Source: Clostridiales bacterium (GTDB lineage: Bacteria; Bacillota; Clostridia; Oscillospirales; CAG-272). From it: a stretch of DNA of 64,000 bases. This document shows, piece by piece, positions 37,151 to 45,698 of this stretch (within the stretch, counting starts at the first letter, position 1; each line of letters opens with the position of its first letter). The stretch covers positions 69,514 to 133,513 of the forward strand of contig DULN01000006.1 of the NCBI GenBank assembly GCA_012840355.1, in the 5' to 3' direction. Under the pieces are notes generated by a model. The model had not been told where the DNA came from, ran no database searches, and was given only the letters and a program-made list of their open reading frames with translations. A program made the position numbers and the translations under genes.

Positions 37151-39175
37151 ATGGTAGATTTTAAAGCCAAAGCGCGCGAGCTTGTCGCGCAAATGACGCT
37201 TGCCGAAAAATGTTCGCAGCTGCGGTTCGATGCCCCCGCAATTAAAAGGCTTGGCATCCCAGCCTATAACTGGTGGAACGAATGCCTGCACGGCGTCGCC
37301 CGCGCCGGCACCGCCACCGTCTTCCCTCAGGCGATCGCGCTTGCCGCGACTTGGAACCCCAAACTTGTAAAGAAGGTCGCGACCGCTATTTCCGACGAGG
37401 CGCGCGCCAAATACAACGAGTGCAAAAAATTCGGGGACACTCTGCAGTACCAGGGCCTGACGATGTGGTCGCCCAACATCAACATATTCCGCGACCCGCG
37501 CTGGGGGCGTGGTCATGAAACCTACGGCGAAGACCCATACCTGACAAGCCGCATCGCATGCGCGTTTGTAGAAGGACTTCAGGGCGATCATCCCGTCTAT
37601 CGCAAGGTCGACTCCACAATTAAGCATTTTGCGGTCCACAGCGGGCCCGAAGCCCTGCGCCACAGCTTTGACGCGGTGGTGTCGAAAAAGGACCTTTACG
37701 AAACCTACCTTGCGGCGTTCGAGTATGTTATAAAGCACGCAAAGCCCGCTGCGGTCATGTGCGCGTATAACCGCGTCAACGGCGAGCCGTGCTGCGGGTC
37801 GCCGACTTTGCTCGGCGAGATACTGCGCAAGCAGTTCGGGTTTGAAGGCTATGTCGTGTCCGACTGCGGCGCAATATGCGACATCAACCGCCACCATAGG
37901 GTGACAAGCACCGAAGCCGAAAGCGCGGCGCTCGCGCTGAATAACGGCTGCCAGCTTAACTGCGGCTCGGCTTACCACAGCCTGCTCGCTGCCGTCGCGC
38001 AAGGGCTGATAAGCGAGGACGTCATCACTCGCGCCTGCGAGATGCTGTTTGAAACACGCTTTAAGCTAGGCATGTTCGCCGACGACTGCCCCTACGATAA
38101 TATCGACTACGACGTCGTCGAATGCGAAAAGCATATAAAGCTCAGCCGTAAAGCCGCGCGCAAGTCGATGGTGCTGCTCAAAAACGACGGCATTCTGCCG
38201 CTTAATAATACCAAAGACTTGACGATTGCGGTCATTGGGCCGAATGCAGACGAGCGCACGACCGCGCTTGCAAACTACAACGGCATACCGTCCGAGATTA
38301 TTACCCCGCTTATGGGTATAAAGCAAGCCGCAAAAGGCAAAGTATACTATGCGATGGGCTGCCGCGCGTGGAGGCGCGCTGACGAAACCCTCCTGCGCGA
38401 GGCGGTTATTGCGGCGCAGAAGAGCGACGTGGTGCTCTTGTTCCTCGGACTTACCCCCGCGATGGAAGGCGAGGAAGGAGACGCGGCGCTCACCGGCGGC
38501 GACAAGCGCGACCTCGATTGGCCCGAGGTGCAGCGCGAGCTGTTTGAGGCTGTCATGGCCGTCGGCAAACCCACTGTGCTTATTAACATCAGCGGTAGCG
38601 CGGTAAACCTCGCCTTGGCAAAAGAGCGCTGCAACGCTATAATGCAGGTATTTTACCCCGGAGCGCAGGGCGGCGCGGCTCTTGCCGACCTGATATTTGG
38701 CAAATACAGCCCGTCCGGCAGGCTGCCTGTAACCTTCTACCGCTCGGTGGACGAGCTCCCTCCGTTTGAGGACTACAACATGGAAGGCCGCACCTACAAA
38801 TACTTCCGCGGCGAGCCGGTGTTCCCGTTCGGTCATGGGCTTACCTATACAACTTTCGAGTACGGCGGCTTTACCGCTGTGCAGTCGGAAGATAATATCA
38901 AGGTGTCGGTCACCATTAAAAACACCGGCGGATACAAGGCAACCGAAGTAGCCCAGCTATACTTTAAGCCTGCGTGGGATATGCCCGGCGCGCCGAACAA
39001 GGTGCTGATAGGTTTTGAGAACGTAAAACTCAAACCCGGCCATGAGTCTAAGGTCGAGTTTGAGCTGACGCGCGAGGACTTCTCGCTCTACAATGAAAGC
39101 GGCGAGCGGGTGTTTACGCCCGGCGAATATGAGCTTATCTGCGGGACAGAGCGGCTGCGCGTGACGCTTAAGTAA
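37151..39175 (+). CDS. GH3 family beta-glycosidase
   Basis: Glycoside hydrolase family 3 enzyme of 674 residues, related to beta-xylosidases and beta-glucosidases. The N-terminal barrel has YNWWNECLHGVARAG, FRDPRWGRGHETYGEDPYLT and the nucleophile Asp238 in GYVVSDCGAICD. The second domain has SMVLLKNDGILPL and ALTGGDKRDLDWPEVQ. A fibronectin III-like domain ends the protein (TIKNTGGYKATEVAQLYF). No signal peptide is present, so it is cytoplasmic. ATG 37151 follows GAGGGAG. It sits inside the interrupted ATPase gene in opposite orientation, with a TATAAT at 37063-37068 within the interval. Substrate specificity among xylosides, glucosides and arabinosides cannot be decided. Confidence 0.9.
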   Translation: MVDFKAKARELVAQMTLAEKCSQLRFDAPAIKRLGIPAYNWWNECLHGVARAGTATVFPQAIALAATWNPKLVKKVATAISDEARAKYNECKKFGDTLQYQGLTMWSPNINIFRDPRWGRGHETYGEDPYLTSRIACAFVEGLQGDHPVYRKVDSTIKHFAVHSGPEALRHSFDAVVSKKDLYETYLAAFEYVIKHAKPAAVMCAYNRVNGEPCCGSPTLLGEILRKQFGFEGYVVSDCGAICDINRHHRVTSTEAESAALALNNGCQLNCGSAYHSLLAAVAQGLISEDVITRACEMLFETRFKLGMFADDCPYDNIDYDVVECEKHIKLSRKAARKSMVLLKNDGILPLNNTKDLTIAVIGPNADERTTALANYNGIPSEIITPLMGIKQAAKGKVYYAMGCRAWRRADETLLREAVIAAQKSDVVLLFLGLTPAMEGEEGDAALTGGDKRDLDWPEVQRELFEAVMAVGKPTVLINISGSAVNLALAKERCNAIMQVFYPGAQGGAALADLIFGKYSPSGRLPVTFYRSVDELPPFEDYNMEGRTYKYFRGEPVFPFGHGLTYTTFEYGGFTAVQSEDNIKVSVTIKNTGGYKATEVAQLYFKPAWDMPGAPNKVLIGFENVKLKPGHESKVEFELTREDFSLYNESGERVFTPGEYELICGTERLRVTLK

Positions 39176-39193
39176 TCGCTCTAAAGCGTAAAA

Positions 39194-39523
39194 TTAAAGC
39201 GGCTCGACGGGACCAAACTGCAACGTTCCCCCTACGTGCGGTGCGGTTCCGTCGAGCACTCCGACAGATATATCGCGGATGATTATGCCGTCAAGCGAGT
39301 CCGGATCGGACGCGCAGTGGTAATACTCGACCGTAAAGTTGCGGTTGTTCGCTTCGTTGGCTATGTCCCGCATGAGCTTTGACTTGCCGGTGCCGGGCGC
39401 GCCTTTGATTATGTAAAGCCTGTCTAGGTCCCTGAAGATGTAGTCATAGTAGCTGACAAAGCCCGACGCCGTATTGCCGCCGCTGAAATAGTGTTTTGCG
39501 GCGGGGAGGCTTGCTTCTGCCAA
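39194..39523 (-). pseudogene. N-terminal part of split P-loop ATPase (PRK06851-like)
   Basis: Starts with TTG at 39523, with AAGGAG 9 bases upstream. The opening KHYFSGGNTASGFVSYYDYI, the Walker A motif IIKGAPGTGKSKLMRDIA and YYHCASDPDSLDGIII are typical of this two-domain ATPase family. Homology stops after LDGTAPHV; the next 12 codons (GGTLQFGPVEPL) are unrelated and end at a stop. The rest of the protein is found at 36196-37032 beyond the GH3 gene. A 109-residue truncated ATPase may still be made. Confidence 0.75.
39229..39250. repeat. Right copy of imperfect 22-base direct repeat
   Basis: Matches 36981-37002 at 17 of 22 positions (shared TACGTG and GGTTCC cores). Confidence 0.55.
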
Positions 39524-39583
39524 GCGGTATCACTCCTTATACTTTCGTGAAATACCTTTCCATTATATGAAAACGTGGGATTT

Positions 39584-40063
39584 ATGGTTAATCTTGAGCC
39601 AAAACGGGTAAGCGATTCAAAAACTGAGCAAATACAGATTATAATGCCCGAGCATATAAACGGCTCGGGTCGCCTTTTCGGCGGACGGCTTGTCGAGTGG
39701 ATAGACGTGGTCGCGGCTGTGACCGCGCGCCGGCATTCGGGACGCAATGTCACGACGCTGATAATCGACCACCTCGAGTTCAAGCACCCGGCATATGTAA
39801 ACGATACGCTCGTGCTTGTCGGGCAGGTCACATATACCGGCCGCACGTCTATGGAAGTGCGCGTCGACACATATATAGAGCGGCTCGACGGCGAGAAAAC
39901 CCACATCAACCGCGCATATCTTGTAATGGTAGCGCTCGACGAAAATGACAAGCCCACTCCCGTGCCTCCGCTTATTTGCGAAACAGAGGAGGAATACAGG
40001 GAATATATGGCCGCGAAAATCCGCCGCGACCAGCGCAAAGCAAGGTCGGCAGGCAAGCAGTAG
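39584..40063 (+). CDS. Acyl-CoA thioesterase (hotdog fold)
   Basis: Predicted cytoplasmic acyl-CoA hydrolase of the YciA/YkhA group, about 159 residues. The hotdog core shows LFGGRLVEWIDVVAAVTARR, with the catalytic-region Asp, then TLIIDHLEFKHPAYVNDTLVL and TYTGRTSMEVRVDTYIE, and ends with VPPLICETEEEYREYMAA as in this group. The usual His before the LFGG motif is replaced (HINGSGRLFGG). The start is uncertain: ATG 39584 and GTG 39575 are both poorly supported by ribosome sites. It is divergent from the truncated ATPase. Confidence 0.85.
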   Translation: MVNLEPKRVSDSKTEQIQIIMPEHINGSGRLFGGRLVEWIDVVAAVTARRHSGRNVTTLIIDHLEFKHPAYVNDTLVLVGQVTYTGRTSMEVRVDTYIERLDGEKTHINRAYLVMVALDENDKPTPVPPLICETEEEYREYMAAKIRRDQRKARSAGKQ

Positions 40064-40148
40064 CGGTGTCAATTTAGTTAGGCGTGGTGCGTACCTTCAG
40101 GAATTTGATTAGTTGCGCGCTAGATTGCGGGATCGGGACAGTTTATAT

Positions 40149-40177
40149 TTGACAAAAACGGCTTTGGATGATATAAT
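40149..40177 (+). promoter_or_regulatory. Sigma-A promoter of greA
   Basis: Exact TTGACA (40149-40154) and TATAAT (40172-40177) with 17 bases between. Confidence 0.92.
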
Positions 40178-40221
40178 CTTTTCTACATTTAAGGAGGAAG
40201 GGAAGCACCCGAGACAGTCAT

Positions 40222-40728
40222 ATGCAACAGCATGAACTTACCGAAGTTGACATAAAAAAGATGCAGGAAGAAATAGATTACCTCATCAAAGAGGTAACGC
40301 CGCAGCTCAGGGAAGAGCTGCAGCGCGCCCGAGCACTCGGCGACCTTAGCGAAAACGACGAGTATCGGACGCTCAAGCGCGAACTCAACCGCACCTACAG
40401 CCGCATCCGTTACCTGCAGAACATGATAAACAACGCCGTCGTCATAAAGGTCGAGTCCGAAGAAGACAAAATCGGCCTTTTTGACACCGTTAAGCTCTAC
40501 GACGAGGAAAGCGGCGAAGAACAGACGGTTAAAATCGTCACCATGCTGCGCAGCGACCCGCTCTCAGGGCTAATAAGCAAGGAGTCGCCGTTCGGTCGCG
40601 CGCTGCTAGGCAAAAAAGTCGGCGACCGAGTAAAGATTGAGGTAAACGACAAATACAGCTATTATGTCGTTGTAAAGGAAATCGAAAAAGGCACCGACGA
40701 CGAGTCGCTTGAGATAAATAAGTTTTAA
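40222..40728 (+). CDS. greA: Transcription elongation factor GreA
   Basis: Binds the secondary channel of RNA polymerase and stimulates cleavage of backtracked transcripts. The 168 residues have the N-terminal coiled coil with the acidic tip in RARALGDLSENDEYRTLKRE and the C-terminal globular domain with SDPLSGLISKESPFGRALLG and VGDRVKIEV. A strong AAGGAGG (40191-40197) is 24 bases before the only plausible ATG, much further than usual, and no alternative start lies between in frame. The gene is monocistronic. Confidence 0.94.
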   Translation: MQQHELTEVDIKKMQEEIDYLIKEVTPQLREELQRARALGDLSENDEYRTLKRELNRTYSRIRYLQNMINNAVVIKVESEEDKIGLFDTVKLYDEESGEEQTVKIVTMLRSDPLSGLISKESPFGRALLGKKVGDRVKIEVNDKYSYYVVVKEIEKGTDDESLEINKF

Positions 40729-40770
40729 AATATCGCCGCCCGACAGCTAGAGTCGCGCGGCAATATTTTT
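40729..40770 (+). terminator. Terminator of greA
   Basis: AATAT-C-GCCGC and GCGGC-A-ATATT form a stem with one mismatch and a 17-base loop, followed by further T residues. Confidence 0.65.
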
Positions 40771-40826
40771 ATGTGCCCGTAACGAGCGTTGTACTTTAAT
40801 AATATAATATATGGAAGGTGAGCGAT

Positions 40827-42110
40827 ATGCGCGGCCTAAAAGTTTGTGGCAGGTACCTTTCGTGGGATGACGGGGCGCCGTTTTTCTATCTTGCCGATAC
40901 TGCATGGGAGCTTTTCCACGCCTTAAGCCGGGAGGAGATGGACTATTACTTTTCCACCCGCGCAAGGCAGGGGTTTACAGCGGTGCAGTGCGTCGCACTT
41001 GCCGAAAAGGACGGGCTAAGGACGCCGAACTTCTACGGGCGGCTCCCGCTAAAGATTGGAGACGGCGGAATGCCCGACCCAACGAAGCCCGACACTGACG
41101 GCGACTATAGCTATTGGGCACATGTGGACTATGCGCTGGAGGATGCCGAAAAGCACGGGTTGTTTTTGGCGCTACTTCCGACTTGGGGCGACAAATTCAA
41201 CAAAGCGTGGGGTATTGGCCCAGAGATTTTCACCGAAGAGAACGCATTTTTATATGGAAAATGGCTCGGCGAAAGGTATAAAAACCGCCCGAACATCATA
41301 TGGATGCTCGGCGGCGACCGCCCGCTTGAGGAGCGCCACCGCAAAATTGTTGACGCGATGGCGGCGGGGATAAAAAGCTCAGGCGACGGTCACCTTATGA
41401 CCTTCCACCCCGTCGGCGGCAGGACATCCGTGGATTTTGTCGGCGACGCGGATTATATCGACTTTCACACTGCGCAGACTTCGCACGGCATTGAGCAATG
41501 CTACGCGTCCGACGAAGTGATGCTCAAAATGGCGGCGGCGACTGAAAAGCCTTATTTGGACTCCGAGCCGCGCTATGAAGACCATCCGGCATGCTTTAAC
41601 ACAAAGACCCGCTACTACTGGGACAGCGCGGACGTGCGGCAGAACGCATATTGGGATGTGCTTTCGGGCGCATGCGGGCATACTTACGGCAACCACTGCG
41701 TCTGGAGCATGAACCGCGCCCCTTCGGACTATTTCCCGTACACCTGGAGCGAGGCGTTGACTCACGAGGGCGCTGAGCAGATGTTGCACCTTAAAGAGCT
41801 GCGCCTTTCGCGCGACTACTTCTCGCTTAAGCCTGTTTTTGGGCTTGTCTGCGAGCAGTTTTACGGTATAGGCCATATGGTAGCCGCGGCGGGCGACGGT
41901 TATGTGTATATTTACTCACCGCTTGGCATTCCCTTTACGTTCGACCCCGAGCCGCTTGGGCTAAAAAGCCCGCTGCGCGTAAGCTGGTTTGACCCGCGCA
42001 CAGGCGATGAGAAGATTTTCGGCATAATAAAGCGGGACGAGAAAGCTACACTTGCGCCGCCTTCGCAGGGCAAAGGGTGCGACTGGGTGCTTGTCGTTGA
42101 ATCGGTTTAG
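40827..42110 (+). CDS. DUF4038 (apiosidase-like) glycoside hydrolase
   Basis: Putative glycosidase of 427 residues with an apiosidase-like TIM barrel (DUF4038, related to GH140) and a small C-terminal beta domain. Family blocks are FFYLADTAWELFHALSREE, GFTAVQCVALAE, NIIWMLGGDRP, YIDFHTAQTSHG and KPYLDSEPRYED, where the conserved Asp and Glu are candidate catalytic residues. ATG 40827 follows GGAAGGTG. There is no signal peptide. GH140 members remove apiose from rhamnogalacturonan II, but many DUF4038 proteins have other or unknown substrates, so activity is inference. Confidence 0.83.
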   Translation: MRGLKVCGRYLSWDDGAPFFYLADTAWELFHALSREEMDYYFSTRARQGFTAVQCVALAEKDGLRTPNFYGRLPLKIGDGGMPDPTKPDTDGDYSYWAHVDYALEDAEKHGLFLALLPTWGDKFNKAWGIGPEIFTEENAFLYGKWLGERYKNRPNIIWMLGGDRPLEERHRKIVDAMAAGIKSSGDGHLMTFHPVGGRTSVDFVGDADYIDFHTAQTSHGIEQCYASDEVMLKMAAATEKPYLDSEPRYEDHPACFNTKTRYYWDSADVRQNAYWDVLSGACGHTYGNHCVWSMNRAPSDYFPYTWSEALTHEGAEQMLHLKELRLSRDYFSLKPVFGLVCEQFYGIGHMVAAAGDGYVYIYSPLGIPFTFDPEPLGLKSPLRVSWFDPRTGDEKIFGIIKRDEKATLAPPSQGKGCDWVLVVESV

Positions 42111-42225
42111 CTTTATATTTGTTACGCTTTTGGCGATTTGATAAAAGTAACAATAATTATACTTGACAATAATCGTATAATGTGTTAACATTTACATAAC
42201 AAATAAGCGAGAGAGGGCGACAAAA

Positions 42226-42537
42226 ATGGATGAAGAAAAAATCCTTTTTGACAAGCACGAAATCGTGGTCACTGATGACAGTGTCAGCCCGCCTATAAAT
42301 CACAACTTGCCCGCTTCAAAGATTACGTCAATAAGGTACTATAACGGCTTTATGCGCGGGCTTTTCGGAATCAAGCGCAAAACCCGCGTAATCGCAATCG
42401 AGGCAGTAGGCATTTCGAGACCTATAGAACTTTACGAGCGTAAAGAAGTGGCGTTTGAGAAATACTTAAAACTGCTCCGTGAATTTGCCGAGACCAACAA
42501 CATAACGCTGCATGACGAACTAGGCGCAACCTCATAA
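42226..42537 (+). CDS. Conserved-looking small protein, function unknown
   Basis: A 103-residue soluble protein with ATG 42226 after GAGAGAGGGCG. I do not recognise the family. The strand-rich pattern with SKITSIRYYNGFMRGLFGIK and a C-terminal helix (EVAFEKYLKLLREFAETNN) is reminiscent of a small bacterial PH-like domain. It stands alone. A possible promoter is TTGACA at 42163-42168 with TAACAT at 42186-42191 (17 bases). A bidirectional terminator separates it from the next small gene. Confidence 0.7.
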   Translation: MDEEKILFDKHEIVVTDDSVSPPINHNLPASKITSIRYYNGFMRGLFGIKRKTRVIAIEAVGISRPIELYERKEVAFEKYLKLLREFAETNNITLHDELGATS

Positions 42538-42540
42538 ATT

Positions 42541-42576
42541 AAAAAATCCGTCCGACAGAGAGCGGGCGGATTTTTT
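42541..42576. terminator. Bidirectional terminator
   Basis: A6-TCCGTCCG pairs with CGGGCGGA-T6 between the two convergent small genes. Confidence 0.88.
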
Positions 42577-42928
42577 ATTTCATAAAATATGTATAATATG
42601 CGATAACTGTCCGGACTTTGCCGCCGTTCTCAATATCGGGGGCTGTCAAAATGACGCCTTCCATCGAGTAAAGCTCTGATGCTTTCAGCTTCTCAGTCTC
42701 TGCGCGAAACAGCACGTTGCCGTCGGCAAAGACCAGCAAAAAGCCGTCTTTGACGATAATCGCGCCCGAGCGGCCGATAACAATCTCCTCGGTCTCATCG
42801 TATGCGCCGGGTTTTGGCACCCGCTCGGTAACGTATTTGATCGGGCGGCCGTCGAGCTTTTTGATAAGCTCGCGCCTTATCGCTTCGTCTTTTGCATGCC
42901 GTCCAAAAAATCTTGCAAACAGGTTCAT
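42575..42928 (-). CDS. Small protein of unknown function
   Basis: A 117-residue protein starting MNLFARFFGRHAKDEAIRRE. I do not recognise a family. The start has a Phe/Arg-rich amphipathic helix. The body is mostly strands, with EEIVIGRSGAIIVKDGFLLV and an aromatic end (VIAYYTYFMK). No signal peptide or cysteine motif is present. It is convergent with another small orphan and divergent from the ABC cluster at 43185. Confidence 0.65.
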   Translation of the reverse strand: MNLFARFFGRHAKDEAIRRELIKKLDGRPIKYVTERVPKPGAYDETEEIVIGRSGAIIVKDGFLLVFADGNVLFRAETEKLKASELYSMEGVILTAPDIENGGKVRTVIAYYTYFMK

Positions 42929-43081
42929 CTCTACTACCGCGGATAATGTGAATTAAGCTTATAATACCATACCGCTAGAGGTATTTCAAGGCGGAGGGGT
43001 GTACAAAATCAACAAGATTTTTACTTAGCCTAAATAAAAGCTGAGAATTTATACGAAATTTTAAAAAACAATGAATTGCAC

Positions 43082-43109
43082 TTGACATAACAGGGGGGTG
43101 TGTTATAGT
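43082..43109 (+). promoter_or_regulatory. Promoter of the ABC-DUF1854 cluster
   Basis: TTGACA (43082-43087), 16 bases, TATAGT (43104-43109), giving a leader of about 70 bases. Confidence 0.75.
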
Positions 43110-43184
43110 ATACAGTGGTATGTTGTGACATTACAAATTTTGTGCACCAAGGAAAACACCCCAATAACGATCGGAGCTGATTTT

Positions 43185-45629
43185 GTGTTACCGCTTGATA
43201 TGCTTACGCCGGAGGCTAAAGCAGCGTTTGAAGCGCACGGCGTAGACCCCGATAAACTAGATGTCGCGGTTGTGCTCGACCTCGACGAGTCGGGCAATTA
43301 CGGCGAGTCCTGGATGGCATACAGCAGGGAGACCGACATGCTGTATGTTATCTCGGCGTCGTTTAAAGCCGAGGGCAGCAGGCTTGCCGGGACCGACCCT
43401 AACGCAAACGGGGCAAAGAAAACCGCGAAATCAAAATCACCGGCAAAAAATTTTGCCTACTTTAACGCCTATAACGCCAAGACAATTTACGATGTATATG
43501 TTGACAACTTTGTGTGCTCCAACCGGGTTCTCGCGCGAGTGGACGATGAGATGCGAGTAATCCCGAAACTAAAGAGCAGAAAGGAGCAAGACGAGCAATC
43601 CGATCGTAAAGAAGAAAAAGAAGAAGTAGACATCAACTTGCTCACAACAGTCGTTGTGGCGTTTTCCACCAACGCCCGCAAGCGAAAACTTTTTGCTTTT
43701 TTGGACATTTTTAACAGGCTGCGGAAAGGGGAGGAAGTCAAGCCCGACGACTCCATTTTTGAGCAGTTTAACCTGAAATGCCCAAAATGCGGCCGCGTTT
43801 ACGCGGATCAGACCAGGAAGATTTGCGAACACTGTCTTAACCGCAAAGCTGTGGTTAAGCGGCTTCTTTCTTATTTTAAAGGGTTCGAGCTCGAGCTTTT
43901 CACGGTTTTCTTCTGCATGATAATGACCTCCGTGATAGCGCTCGTAAACCCGCTTATTTCCAACCGCATACTGCTTGACCAAGTCATAAGCGAGCCAGAT
44001 GTAATCAACGGCAGGCAGATCGGTACGATGCATAGCGAGTTTTGGGTATACGTCATGGTGACGGTCATAATATGCATCTCGCTGGTCTCGCTTGGAATAG
44101 GCATACTGCAAAACCGCGCAAACGCCAAAATGTCAACGCGCGTTACGCTAAAGATGAAACTTGACATTTTCACGGCAATGCAAAAGCTGTCGCTGTCGTT
44201 CTTCAACAACAACCAGACCGGCAGGCTTATAACGCGCGTGAACTATGACGCCGAAAGGGTGCGCGGGTTCTTTATTAATGCAGTGCCTTCGCTGGTTATA
44301 AACAGCATCAACTTTATCGGCCTGACGATTTTCCTGTTTATCATAAACTGGAAGCTGACAATTATAGTGTTCATCCCGGTGCCGATAATCGTGATGATGT
44401 TTAAGTTCATGCTGCCAAAGCTCTGGCGCATGTACACCAAACTCTGGAGGCGCTCGTCGTCGCTCAACGCGCTGCTCGGCGACACTCTCAACGGTATCCG
44501 AGTCGTCAAAGCGTTCGCGAAAGAGTCGGAAGAGGCAAACAGGTTCTACCAGTATAGCGAACGGCTGACCCAGACGAGCCTGCAGCTTAACATGGTGTCG
44601 CTGACGATCTTCCCGATTATCGGCCTCCTCATTGGCCTTTCGAGCCGGGCGATTTGGGGCTTCGGCGGTATAAACGTTATAAACCGGGTCATGACCTACG
44701 GCGACTTTGCGACCTACTTCAGCTACATAGGCATGATTTTCGGCCCGCTTAACTTTTTCACTTCGTTTACCGACCAGCTTACCGACACCATAAACTCGGC
44801 GCAGCGCATGTTTGAGATACTCGACGCCGTGCCGGAGATCACAGACGCGCCCGACGCCGTCTATATCGACCGCATGCGCGGTGAGATTGAGTTTCAGCGT
44901 GTGAACTTCCACTATACCGCAAACAGGCCCATACTTAAGGACGTCTCGTTTAAAATCAATCCCGGCGACCATGTGGGGCTCGTCGGGCATACCGGCGCCG
45001 GCAAATCGACGATAGCAAACCTCATAACAAGGCTTTACGATGTCATAAGCGGCTCGATTGAGATAGACGGCGTAAACATAAAGCAGATAAAGAGCGAGTC
45101 GCTGCGAAAGAACATAGCCATCGTTTCTCAGGAGATTTTCATTTTCAGGGGTACAATAGCCGACAATATCCGCTATGCGCGTCCCGACGCGTCGATGGAC
45201 GAGGTAGTGGCAGCCGCAAAAGCGGCAAATGCCCACGACTTTATAATGCGCCTGCCGGACGGCTATGAAACTATAGTGGGCACAGGCAGCCGTTCGCTTT
45301 CTGGCGGCGAGTGTCAGCGCATATCGATTGCGCGCGCGCTGCTGCTTAACCCGACGATTTTGATACTCGACGAGGCGACCGCTTCGATGGATACCGAAAC
45401 GGAGCGTCTGATACAAGACGCGCTGACCGAGCTTGTGAAAGGCAAGACCACTATAACCATCGCGCACCGCCTGTCGACGCTGAAGGACTGCAACTACCTT
45501 TTCGCCATAGAAAACGGCGAGATTGTGGAGCGCGGCACGCATGACGAGCTAATGGCTAAAAAAGGCATCTATTATAGGTTATACACGCTTCAGACCGAAG
45601 CGATGAAGAAAGTGCTGCAAGGCATGTAA
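43185..45629 (+). CDS. ABC exporter half with N-terminal zinc ribbon
   Basis: Type I ABC exporter subunit of 814 residues from GTG 43185, which follows GGAG at 8 bases. The first 190 residues are a soluble domain with a Lys/Glu-rich linker, then a four-cysteine ribbon (KCPKCGRVY and KICEHC; Cys199, 202, 214, 217). Six membrane helices follow, then the ATPase domain with Walker A GHTGAGKST, signature LSGGECQRISIARA and Walker B LILDEATASMD. It pairs with the ABC half at 46454, with a DUF1854 gene between; the two presumably form a heterodimer. The exported substrate is unknown. Confidence 0.88.
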   Translation: MLPLDMLTPEAKAAFEAHGVDPDKLDVAVVLDLDESGNYGESWMAYSRETDMLYVISASFKAEGSRLAGTDPNANGAKKTAKSKSPAKNFAYFNAYNAKTIYDVYVDNFVCSNRVLARVDDEMRVIPKLKSRKEQDEQSDRKEEKEEVDINLLTTVVVAFSTNARKRKLFAFLDIFNRLRKGEEVKPDDSIFEQFNLKCPKCGRVYADQTRKICEHCLNRKAVVKRLLSYFKGFELELFTVFFCMIMTSVIALVNPLISNRILLDQVISEPDVINGRQIGTMHSEFWVYVMVTVIICISLVSLGIGILQNRANAKMSTRVTLKMKLDIFTAMQKLSLSFFNNNQTGRLITRVNYDAERVRGFFINAVPSLVINSINFIGLTIFLFIINWKLTIIVFIPVPIIVMMFKFMLPKLWRMYTKLWRRSSSLNALLGDTLNGIRVVKAFAKESEEANRFYQYSERLTQTSLQLNMVSLTIFPIIGLLIGLSSRAIWGFGGINVINRVMTYGDFATYFSYIGMIFGPLNFFTSFTDQLTDTINSAQRMFEILDAVPEITDAPDAVYIDRMRGEIEFQRVNFHYTANRPILKDVSFKINPGDHVGLVGHTGAGKSTIANLITRLYDVISGSIEIDGVNIKQIKSESLRKNIAIVSQEIFIFRGTIADNIRYARPDASMDEVVAAAKAANAHDFIMRLPDGYETIVGTGSRSLSGGECQRISIARALLLNPTILILDEATASMDTETERLIQDALTELVKGKTTITIAHRLSTLKDCNYLFAIENGEIVERGTHDELMAKKGIYYRLYTLQTEAMKKVLQGM

Positions 45630-45698
45630 TTGCCGCAAATCCGCAATAAGCGGGCTGGGCGGCTATATTATAATCGCATAATCCGGAGGGGAAAATCG

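Noticed and set aside
37151..39175. GH3 interval as a transposon
   Set aside because: No transposase, recombinase or terminal inverted repeats are visible; only imperfect direct repeats flank it.
42163..42181. TTGACA with TATAAT as a promoter pair
   Set aside because: The two boxes are only 7 bases apart; a TAACAT at 17 bases is a better though weaker -10.
44148..45542. 464-codon minus-strand frame opposite the first ABC half
   Set aside because: It mirrors the coding sequence of a clear ABC ATPase, is rich in Arg/Val/Tyr/His without any domain, and has no ribosome site. The third-position GC bias of the real gene explains it.
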